A stretch of 41,883 nucleotides of DNA. Source: an uncultured Lachnospiraceae bacterium (GTDB taxonomy: Bacteria > Bacillota > Clostridia > Lachnospirales > Lachnospiraceae). The stretch spans positions 1 to 41,883 of the forward strand of contig CACZBD010000022.1 of NCBI GenBank assembly GCA_902779305.1, in the 5' to 3' direction. The notes beneath the pieces were generated by a model. It was not told where the DNA came from and ran no database searches. It was given only the letters and a program-made list of their open reading frames with translations. Positions 34,977 to 41,883 of this stretch are shown here, one piece after another. Position numbers and translations under genes: made by a program. How positions within the stretch are numbered: position 1 is the stretch's first letter; each line of letters opens with the position of its first letter.

Positions 34977-37343
34977 TTATTTCAGCTCCGCAATGGTTAC
35001 GCCGGCATCGCCTTCTCCGTATTCGGCAAGCCGGTATGAGCGGACATAGGGACTTTTCTTCAAATGTGACTGCACGGCCGAACGCAGCGCGCCGGTTCCT
35101 TTGCCGTGCACGATGCGGACCTTCGATAAATGCGCGAGGCTGGCATCGTCCAGATATTTATCCAGTTTTGCAAGGGCATCATCCACGGTGAGGCCTAAGA
35201 GATTCAGTTCCGTGCTGATGCTTGCGGATCTTTGCATGGCGCCGGTGAATGCTGACGTTGCTTTTTTATTGTTTTTGGCACTCTTTTCCGGCAGCAGGAC
35301 ATCGTTGATATTGGTCTGCATGCGCATGATCCCGCATTGTACATACAGGTTGCCTTTGGCATCGGGGATGGAGGAAACGGTTCCGTCAAGATCCATGGAC
35401 AGGATCTTCACATCATCACCCAGATGAAAATCGGAAGGCTTATAGTGATTATGATTCTGCGGAAGTTCCTCTTTCTTTTCTTCAGTGCGGGTCTCGTTCA
35501 GCTTTTCGCGAAGCTTTCTGCGCATTTCCTCCATTTCCTGGATGGAAACGTTTCCGCCGCTCTTCTGATAGAGACGGATGGCTTCGTCGGCAAGCTTTTT
35601 GGCATCCTGCAGAAATTCTCTGGCTTCTTCCTGCGCGGCTTTGATGGAACGGTCCCGCATTTCCTGAAGCTTCTTTTGCTTGGACTCGAAAGAGGCTTTT
35701 AGTTCTTCCGCTTCTTTCCGGTATTTTGAAACAGCTTCCTGTTCCTGTTCCAATAATATACGATTTTGCTCCAACTTGGAAAGGACATCTTCGAGATCTT
35801 CGTCTTTTTTATCCAGCCGGCCCGATGCATCGTTTATCACTTCTTCGGGAAGCCCGAGCTTTCTGGAAATTGCAAAGGCATTGCTTTTGCCGGGCATGCC
35901 GATCAGAAGACGGTAAGTGGGACGCAGGGTTTCCACATCAAATTCACAGCTTGCGTTCATGACATGATCTTCACGGATCGCATAGATCTTCAGCTCGCTG
36001 TAGTGTGTTGTAGCTACCGTCCGGATCCTGCGTTTATGCAGCCTGTCCAATATGGCGATCGCAAGCGCGGCGCCTTCCGTCGGGTCTGTTCCGGCACCCA
36101 GCTCGTCAAACAAACACAGAGAATTCTCATCGGCGCTGTTCAGTATCGTGACGATACGTTTCATATGCGAAGAAAACGTGGACAGGCTTTGCTCGATACT
36201 CTGTTCGTCTCCGATGTCGGCAAAGATATCGGAGAAAACCGGAAGTTCCGACCGGTCGAGTGTCGGGATGTGCAGGCCGGCCTGTCCCATCATGGACAGA
36301 AGCCCGATGGTTTTGAGCGCGACGGTCTTGCCGCCCGTATTCGGCCCCGTGATGATCAGCAGATCAAATGTATCGCCGAGAGATACATCGATGGGAACGA
36401 CGGTTTTTTTCGGAAGAAGCGGATGCCTTGCTTTTCTCAGAAAAACACGCCCTTCCGTATTGTAAACCGGCCTTGTGGCATTCATATCCAGTGCCAGTTT
36501 GCCTTTTGCAAAGATAAAATCCAGCTCGGCGATCGTGTCCAGGTCCTGGCGGATCTCAAACAGATGCTCGCTGCAGGAAGCGCACAGTCCGGAAACGATC
36601 ACTTCGATCTCTTTTACTTCCTGCAGTTCCAGTTCCCGCAGTTCATTATTCAGGTTGACTACGGCCGCGGGCTCAATAAAAAACGTGGATGCGGAAGAGG
36701 ACTGGTCATGGATCATTCCGGGCACGTTATTTTTATATTCGGATTTGACGGGAATGCAGTATCTGCCGTCCCGCAGGGTGATCACGGCATCCTGCAGGTA
36801 GTTACGGTAAGTCTGGTTCACCATCTGCGTCAGCTGGGAGTGGATCCGGTCGGCGGCCTGTTTCATGTGGCGCCTGATGGACCGCAGCGTCGGGGACGCA
36901 TCATCACTGATCTCATCTTCTGAGAGAATGCATCTTCTGATATCTGCGCAGAGGCTGCTCAAGGGATCCAGCATAAAAAACAGCGGATCCAGGGAATCCT
37001 CTCCGGTGTCGTTCACATCCCGCCGTCCGTATGCTTTGATCCTTGCCGTATTTTCCAGGAGTCTTGCGATCTGAAGAAGGTCGGCGGCAGAGACCGTGCT
37101 TCCTTTATCGAGCCTTGAAAGAGATGCATAGATCGCGCTTTCTGCGAAAAAGGAAACGGACGAATTCTTCATGAGACGCGAAAAAGCATCCGCGGTCTGG
37201 ATCTGGGCTTCTTCGATCTCTTTCAGAAAAACATACGGATTTAAAGAAAGGCACCGCTCTTTTCCGAGTTCAGAGGATGCCTGATCTGCCAGCTGTTCCA
37301 GTATTTTTCCGAATTCAAGAGTGTTACAGGCGCTTTCATTCAT
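34977..37343 (-). CDS. mutS2: Endonuclease MutS2 (anti-recombination / ribosome-collision factor)
   Basis: 788 aa, usual length. The core is followed by the ABC-type ATPase with Walker A GPNTGGKT and DELGAGTDPTEGAALA. A coiled coil follows (about 510-620, Glu/Lys/Arg-rich), then a KOW-like segment (GDDVKILSMDLDGTVSSI), and the C-terminal Smr domain (about 710-788) with VHGKGTGALR. MutS2 lacks the mismatch-binding domain. In other Firmicutes it suppresses recombination or acts on stalled ribosomes. It heads the operon with the two-component system, and its start is divergent from the 37480 gene. Confidence 0.96.
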   Translation of the reverse strand: MNESACNTLEFGKILEQLADQASSELGKERCLSLNPYVFLKEIEEAQIQTADAFSRLMKNSSVSFFAESAIYASLSRLDKGSTVSAADLLQIARLLENTARIKAYGRRDVNDTGEDSLDPLFFMLDPLSSLCADIRRCILSEDEISDDASPTLRSIRRHMKQAADRIHSQLTQMVNQTYRNYLQDAVITLRDGRYCIPVKSEYKNNVPGMIHDQSSSASTFFIEPAAVVNLNNELRELELQEVKEIEVIVSGLCASCSEHLFEIRQDLDTIAELDFIFAKGKLALDMNATRPVYNTEGRVFLRKARHPLLPKKTVVPIDVSLGDTFDLLIITGPNTGGKTVALKTIGLLSMMGQAGLHIPTLDRSELPVFSDIFADIGDEQSIEQSLSTFSSHMKRIVTILNSADENSLCLFDELGAGTDPTEGAALAIAILDRLHKRRIRTVATTHYSELKIYAIREDHVMNASCEFDVETLRPTYRLLIGMPGKSNAFAISRKLGLPEEVINDASGRLDKKDEDLEDVLSKLEQNRILLEQEQEAVSKYRKEAEELKASFESKQKKLQEMRDRSIKAAQEEAREFLQDAKKLADEAIRLYQKSGGNVSIQEMEEMRRKLREKLNETRTEEKKEELPQNHNHYKPSDFHLGDDVKILSMDLDGTVSSIPDAKGNLYVQCGIMRMQTNINDVLLPEKSAKNNKKATSAFTGAMQRSASISTELNLLGLTVDDALAKLDKYLDDASLAHLSKVRIVHGKGTGALRSAVQSHLKKSPYVRSYRLAEYGEGDAGVTIAELK

Positions 37344-37387
37344 AACAAAGTCAGTGTAGCAGAATTCAGGCAGTTTCGCAATGCAAC

Positions 37388-37416
37388 TTGAGGTTTTCAG
37401 ACAATTTTAGTATAAT
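37388..37416 (+). promoter_or_regulatory. Promoter of the 37480-41361 operon
   Basis: TTGAGG at 37388-37393, a 17-base spacer, and a perfect TATAAT at 37411-37416. It lies in the divergent space between mutS2 and the 37480 gene. Confidence 0.75.
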
Positions 37417-37479
37417 AGGAAAACAGTGGTTCTTTGTGATTCCTAAGGTGTTGGGGACGGGGAAGGAGAGCACTCTGAT

Positions 37480-38859
37480 ATGGACGAAAAGGATCAGAAG
37501 AAGATTCAGGATTCTGTCGCAAAAGAAAACGAACGTTCCGGCTCAAGCAACGAGCAGAAGTATGATTTTATCACGGAAACGATCAAGAAAAAACCGGTCA
37601 ACAAAAAGCGGTTCTTTACAAAGTTTTTGCTGACCGTTTTCTGGGGGGTCCTGTTTGGCGCGGTTGCCTGTGTGACTTTCATATTCCTGCAACCGAGGAT
37701 CCAGGCAAGATTCCAAAAAACGGAAACAAGTGAAGAAACCGGCGAACCCGGATCGGAAGACGTTACGGACGATACGGAGGAGATCTCCACGGAGGAAGTG
37801 GAAGTGGCACAGGCCGCGGAAGAGAAGCCGCGCGAAGTGGTCACGCAGGTCGTCCAGAAGGTGGAAAAAGTCGAGAAAGATCTGAACGTCGGTGATTTTA
37901 AACAATTATACACGCAGATCTCCAGGATGGCCGCTGATGTCAGAAAGTCACTGGTCACGGTCACGGGTGTTTATTCCGATACCGACTGGTTCTTAAATCC
38001 CTATGAACAAAACAGCGCAACTTCCGGTATCCTTGTTGCGGAAAACGGAAAAGAGGTCCTGATCGTCGCGCAGACGGCAGCGATCCGGAATGCGGAATCG
38101 ATCCAGGTCACGTTCTGTGACGGCAACGAATGCGAAGCGGAAGTGAAGAAATCGGATGACGGCACCGGCCTTTCGGTCCTTGCTGTCAATATCGATGAGA
38201 TGGGCGAAGAGACCACAGAGAAGATCGTCATGGCAAGACTCGGGAGTTCCAGGATCTCCACGCTGGTCGGCAGCCCCATCATCGCGCTCGGCAATCCGAT
38301 CGGCATTTCCGGTTCCATGGCAAGCGGTCAGATCACCAGCAACAGTTATGTAAAAACCATGACGGACACCAGCGTGCAGTTCCTGACGACGGATATTTAC
38401 GGCAGTGAAAATGCAAGCGGGGTGCTTGCAAATCTGGACGGTGAAGTCATCGGCATCATTTATCAGGATGAAAATGTCGGGGATACCCCGAACCTCGTGA
38501 AGGCATACGGGATCTCGGATTTAAGGGGTAAGATCGAAAAGCTGGCCAACGGACAGGATCTTGCATATCTTGGTATTTACGGAACGGATGTGACGGAGGC
38601 TGCGGCAAAAGAGTATGATATCCCGCTCGGCGCATATGTCAAAGAAGTTGTGATCGATTCTCCCGCCATGCAGGCAGGGATTCAGAACGGGGATGTGATC
38701 GTGAAGATCGGAACGACCGAGATCAAATCTTTTGAAGGGTTCAAAGACGCGATGTTAAAATGCCAGCCCGGCGATCTGATGATGATCACGGTGCTCAGAC
38801 AGGGGCGCTTTGAATATGTTGAAATGTCCTACGAGATCACGCTTGGAAAATTGGAGTAA
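37480..38859 (+). CDS. Membrane-anchored HtrA/DegP-like protein lacking the catalytic triad
   Basis: 459 aa. A basic cytoplasmic N-terminus is followed by a membrane helix at about 45-68 and an acidic Glu/Thr linker to about 135. A trypsin-like HtrA fold (about 150-340) is recognised by ALGNPIGISGSMASGQITS and NLDGEVIGI. A PDZ domain is at about 365-455 (SPAMQAGIQNGDVIVKIG). The whole protein contains no histidine. The family's NNHV segment reads VAQTAAI, and SDxAL reads TGLSVL, so His and Asp are lost. GNSGG is replaced by ENASGV, where the Ser is shifted or changed to Ala. It should therefore be a non-proteolytic scaffold or sensor, not a protease. AAGGAG precedes ATG 37480. It is first in the operon with the YhaM-like and RlmD-like genes. 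Confidence 0.88.
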   Translation: MDEKDQKKIQDSVAKENERSGSSNEQKYDFITETIKKKPVNKKRFFTKFLLTVFWGVLFGAVACVTFIFLQPRIQARFQKTETSEETGEPGSEDVTDDTEEISTEEVEVAQAAEEKPREVVTQVVQKVEKVEKDLNVGDFKQLYTQISRMAADVRKSLVTVTGVYSDTDWFLNPYEQNSATSGILVAENGKEVLIVAQTAAIRNAESIQVTFCDGNECEAEVKKSDDGTGLSVLAVNIDEMGEETTEKIVMARLGSSRISTLVGSPIIALGNPIGISGSMASGQITSNSYVKTMTDTSVQFLTTDIYGSENASGVLANLDGEVIGIIYQDENVGDTPNLVKAYGISDLRGKIEKLANGQDLAYLGIYGTDVTEAAAKEYDIPLGAYVKEVVIDSPAMQAGIQNGDVIVKIGTTEIKSFEGFKDAMLKCQPGDLMMITVLRQGRFEYVEMSYEITLGKLE

Positions 38860-38862
38860 AAC

Positions 38863-39804
38863 ATGAAGTATATTGAAAGTTTTCACGACACCGATAATGT
38901 ATCCGATATTTATCTGATCAAACATAAACAGTCGGCAATGACCAAAAACGGCAAGCCGTATGAAAATGTGATCCTGCAGGACAAGACCGGGACGATCGAT
39001 GCGAAGATCTGGGAACCGAATTCGGCCGGGATCGAGGATTTTGATGTTCTGGATTATGTGATGATCGGCGGAAAAGTCACTTCATTCAACGGCGCGCTGC
39101 AGGTCAGCATCAACCGCGCCAGAAAATGCGGTGAAGGCGAATACGATCCCGCGGATTACCTTCCCATGACTTCCAAAAATATTGATGAGATGTATGAAGC
39201 GGTCCTGAAGTATATTTCCCGGATCCAATCTCCGTATCTGAAGCAACTTCTGGAGGCTTTTTTTGTGCAGGATGCGGATTTTATCGCTAAATTCAAAAAG
39301 AGTTCCGCCGCAAAGGCGATCCATCACGGCTTTATCGGCGGACTTTTGGAGCACACGCTTTCGGTGGCAAACCTCTGCAACTATCTCGCGGATGCCTATC
39401 CGAAGATCAACAAAGACCTGCTGATCAGCGTGGCATTGCTTCATGATATCGGCAAGACAAAGGAACTGTCCGCATTTCCGGAGAATGATTATACGGATGA
39501 CGGTCAGCTTTTGGGGCATATCGTGATGGGTTCGGAGATGATCGCGTTCAAGATCGCGCAGATACCGGGCTTTCCGGAAAAACTTGCCGGTGAGATCAAG
39601 CACTGCATTCTGGCACATCACGGCGAATACGAATTCGGATCTCCCAAAAAACCGGCATTGATCGAGGCCGTTGCGCTGAATTTTGCAGACAATACGGATG
39701 CAAAGCTGGAAACCATGACGGAGCTGTTTTCATCCACGATCGAAACCGGCTGGCTCGGCTATAATCGGCTGTTTGATTCCAATGTACGAAAAACGAGCGA
39801 ATAG
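38863..39804 (+). CDS. yhaM: YhaM-type 3'-5' exoribonuclease (OB fold plus HD domain)
   Basis: 313 aa, usual length. The N-terminal OB-fold is at about 10-90 (KNGKPYENVILQDKTGTIDAKIW in parts). The HD phosphohydrolase domain is at about 145-300, with HHGFIGGLLEHTLSV, the paired HD in LLHDIGKTKEL, and a later ILAHHGE. It is metal-dependent, shortens RNA from the 3' end and acts on single-stranded DNA in relatives. The start lies three bases after the HtrA-like stop, with TTGGAG just before, so they are one transcript. Confidence 0.92.
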   Translation: MKYIESFHDTDNVSDIYLIKHKQSAMTKNGKPYENVILQDKTGTIDAKIWEPNSAGIEDFDVLDYVMIGGKVTSFNGALQVSINRARKCGEGEYDPADYLPMTSKNIDEMYEAVLKYISRIQSPYLKQLLEAFFVQDADFIAKFKKSSAAKAIHHGFIGGLLEHTLSVANLCNYLADAYPKINKDLLISVALLHDIGKTKELSAFPENDYTDDGQLLGHIVMGSEMIAFKIAQIPGFPEKLAGEIKHCILAHHGEYEFGSPKKPALIEAVALNFADNTDAKLETMTELFSSTIETGWLGYNRLFDSNVRKTSE

Positions 39805-39807
39805 AAA

Positions 39808-41361
39808 ATGGAATACCGTAAAAATCAAACTGTGATCGTAACGATCGAAGATATCGGAATGAATGGAGAGGGTATCGGCCGTGCTGACGGCTATACCCTT
39901 TTTGTTAAGGATGCGATCGTGGGGGATGAGGTGGAAGCAAGCCTCACCAAGGTGAAAAAAACGTATGCCTACGCAAGACTTGTTAAGATCCTGAAGCCGT
40001 CTAAGGACCGGATCCTGCCGCCATGCGCGATCAGCAGGCAGTGCGGCGGATGTCAGCTGCAGGCTCTGTCATATGAGGCGCAGCTTATCTTCAAACAGAA
40101 TAAAGTCAGAAATGATCTGATCCGGATCGGCGGGATCGATGCTGATCATCTGGACAGGATCATGGAAAGGATCGTTCCGGCAGAGCGGGCATTTGTTCCG
40201 GAGCAGGATGCAGCAGAAACACAGGTGCTTCCGGCAGGCTTCAGATACCGCAACAAAGCCCAGTATCCGGTCGGAACAGATAAGGACGGAAATCCCGTTG
40301 CCGGTTTTTTTGCGGCAAGAACCCATGCGATCATAAAGACGGACGACTGCCTGCTGGGTCCCGCCATAAATAAAAGGATCGTGGATACGATCCTTGCCCA
40401 TATGAAAAAATACGGGATCGCGGCATATGATGAGAACAGCGGGACAGGTACGGTGCGGCATATCATGATCCGCACAGGGCTCTTCAGTGCGCAGATCATG
40501 GTCTGCATGGTCATAAACGGCAGATCGCTGAAAGGCGCCGATGCGCTGGTGGATGAACTGAAGCAGATTCCAGGCATGACGAGCATTTTCCTGAATGTGC
40601 AGCAGGAGCGGACCAATGTGATCATGGGCAAGGAAAATGTGCTGTTATGGGGACAGGAAACCATTGAAGATACGATCCATGTCTGCAATGTCCGTGATTT
40701 TTCCCGTACGGATGAGACTCTGACATATGCGATCTCCCCGCTTTCTTTCTATCAGGTCAATCCGGTGCAGACGGAGCGCATGTATTCGCAGGCTTTGCAT
40801 TATGCGGATCTTCACGGGACAGAGACTGTGTGGGACCTTTACTGCGGGATCGGGACGATCTCCCTGTTCATGGCGCGTCATGCAAAGCGCGTGATCGGCG
40901 TTGAGATTGTGGAACCGGCCGTGGAGGATGCGAGGAAAAATGCGGATAGAAACGGAATAAACAATGCGAGTTTTTATACCGGAAAAGCCGAGGAAGTTCT
41001 GCCTGCGTTCTATCGGGATCATGAAGCGGACGATCTCAGCCATCCGGATGTGATCGTGGTGGACCCGCCGAGAAAAGGCTGTGATGAAAAGTGCCTGGAG
41101 ACGATGGTGATGATGAAACCGGAAAAGATCGTCTATGTCAGCTGCGATCCGGCAACCCTTGCAAGAGACATCAAATATCTGACAGAACGCGGGTATGTTC
41201 TGTCTAAAGTCCGTCCGTTCGATAATTTTCCGCAAACGGTTCATGTTGAGACTGTAGTTTGCTTGAGCAAAAATTTTTCGAAGCCGAAAGATTATATTCA
41301 AATTGGAATTGATGCGGAGGATTACTATAGAATCAAAGAATCGGAGAAGAAATCGGAATAA
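39808..41361 (+). CDS. rlmD: 23S rRNA (uracil-5-)-methyltransferase, RlmD/RumA family
   Basis: 517 aa. An N-terminal TRAM domain (about 5-62) is followed by 4Fe-4S cysteines in CAISRQCGGCQLQ (C-x5-C-x2-C). The SAM-binding motif is WDLYCGIGTISLF. FYQVNP and DPPRKGCD lie around the active site, and the nucleophilic Cys is in YVSCDPATLARD. The enzyme methylates C5 of a uracil in 23S rRNA (U1939-type; some Firmicute homologues also do U747, so the precise target is uncertain). A 25-residue insertion (about 120-145) precedes the central domain. The start is three bases after the yhaM stop. The ribosome binding site is weak, so coupling is likely. Confidence 0.93.
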   Translation: MEYRKNQTVIVTIEDIGMNGEGIGRADGYTLFVKDAIVGDEVEASLTKVKKTYAYARLVKILKPSKDRILPPCAISRQCGGCQLQALSYEAQLIFKQNKVRNDLIRIGGIDADHLDRIMERIVPAERAFVPEQDAAETQVLPAGFRYRNKAQYPVGTDKDGNPVAGFFAARTHAIIKTDDCLLGPAINKRIVDTILAHMKKYGIAAYDENSGTGTVRHIMIRTGLFSAQIMVCMVINGRSLKGADALVDELKQIPGMTSIFLNVQQERTNVIMGKENVLLWGQETIEDTIHVCNVRDFSRTDETLTYAISPLSFYQVNPVQTERMYSQALHYADLHGTETVWDLYCGIGTISLFMARHAKRVIGVEIVEPAVEDARKNADRNGINNASFYTGKAEEVLPAFYRDHEADDLSHPDVIVVDPPRKGCDEKCLETMVMMKPEKIVYVSCDPATLARDIKYLTERGYVLSKVRPFDNFPQTVHVETVVCLSKNFSKPKDYIQIGIDAEDYYRIKESEKKSE

Positions 41362-41365
41362 GCTT

Positions 41366-41883
41366 ATGGATAAAGATTGGTCGGAAAAGAATAAAGAAAT
41401 ACAGAAACTGTTATCTAAAGAAGTCACGTTCGGTGAAGCCATAAGGAAACTGATAGAATTCAGAGATGAATTGTTTCAACAGATAACCTGGATCGTAGAA
41501 GGGTATCCCGAGAAGGCTTTTTATCAAATGCCTTTTGCAGGTGCAAAGGGATATCACAGCAAAACGCTTGCTTATTCCATCTGGCATATTTTTAGGATTG
41601 AGGATATAGTGGCACATGAGATGATAGCAGGGGATGAACAGATTCTGTTTAGGGATGATCATCTGAGCGCGATTGCTTCCCCAATCATTACGACCGGGAA
41701 TGAACTTGAGGGTGAAGAAATTGCTGAGTTTTCGAAGAAACTGAGTGTGCAGGAACTCTATCTCTATGCAAAGGCCGTAAAAGAATCAAGTGATCGGATC
41801 CTTTCGAGTCTGCAGTACATAGAACTGAAACGAAAGTTTACGAAAGATACGAAACAGAAACTAGTGGAAAGTAAATGTGTCAG
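41366..41883 (+). CDS. DinB-like protein (5' part; 3' end outside window)
   Basis: ATG 41366, five bases after the rlmD stop. The frame is open to the window edge (172 codons). It is helical, with the segment 'YSIWHIFRIEDIVAHEMIAG', in which His, Glu and His fit the metal-binding helix of DinB/DUF664 four-helix bundle proteins. These are related to thiol transferases and damage-induced proteins. The ribosome binding site is weak. It has lower GC than the preceding genes. The function cannot be given from this fragment. Confidence 0.65.
   Translation, partial: MDKDWSEKNKEIQKLLSKEVTFGEAIRKLIEFRDELFQQITWIVEGYPEKAFYQMPFAGAKGYHSKTLAYSIWHIFRIEDIVAHEMIAGDEQILFRDDHLSAIASPIITTGNELEGEEIAEFSKKLSVQELYLYAKAVKESSDRILSSLQYIELKRKFTKDTKQKLVESKCV

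Noticed and set aside
35766..36923. 385-codon plus-strand open frame
   Set aside because: Lies wholly antisense to the well-supported mutS2 gene and shows no recognisable domain.

Overview
The window looks like a chromosomal segment from a Gram-positive Firmicute, most likely a Lachnospiraceae-type Clostridium relative. The reasons are moderate GC, strong AGGAGG-type ribosome binding sites, near-consensus sigma-A promoters, and typical clostridial families (DUF6273, bacterial Ig-like group 2, MBG-type modules, DUF4143 ATPase, VanW). This assignment is inferred from gene content; no rRNA gene is present.

Layout. (1) Positions 1-15605 hold a plus-strand array of very large secreted proteins: the 3' end of one Ig-like protein, a 1745-aa DUF6273/Ig protein, a 156-aa remnant, and a 2594-aa DUF6273/MBG/Ig protein. 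Hairpins sit in the leaders of both large genes. (2) Positions 15546-16685 hold a MerR-type regulator between an inverted repeat and a structured intergenic repeat. (3) Positions 16690-25051 are bounded by copies of the 3' end of tRNA-Gly(GCC). This looks like a decayed tRNA-targeted island carrying an AAA/DUF4143 ATPase, a small acidic protein, a 1549-aa beta-helix surface protein whose leader contains ten perfect GACA tetranucleotides, and a Fic protein with a palindromic operator over its promoter. (4) Positions 25052-41883 are core-like: tRNA-Gly, a B12-type radical SAM protein, endonuclease III, an operon of small membrane protein / VanW / AIR-synthase-like / Lrp / aminotransferase / TrmL, a minus-strand mutS2-response regulator-sensor kinase operon, and a plus-strand operon of a protease-dead HtrA-like protein, YhaM-type exoribonuclease, RlmD-type rRNA methyltransferase and a DinB-like protein cut by the window end.

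How it works together. The left half appears to build and vary the cell surface. The secreted proteins share modules, contain internal DNA-level repeats suited to recombination, and one has a slippage-prone tract in its leader next to a terminator. None has an LPXTG anchor. The right half is housekeeping: DNA repair and mismatch/recombination control, RNA modification and decay, envelope sensing. The observations most worth checking are the GACA leader, the tRNA-tail repeats with a structured element beside the tRNA, the covarying intergenic repeat, and the histidine-free HtrA homologue.
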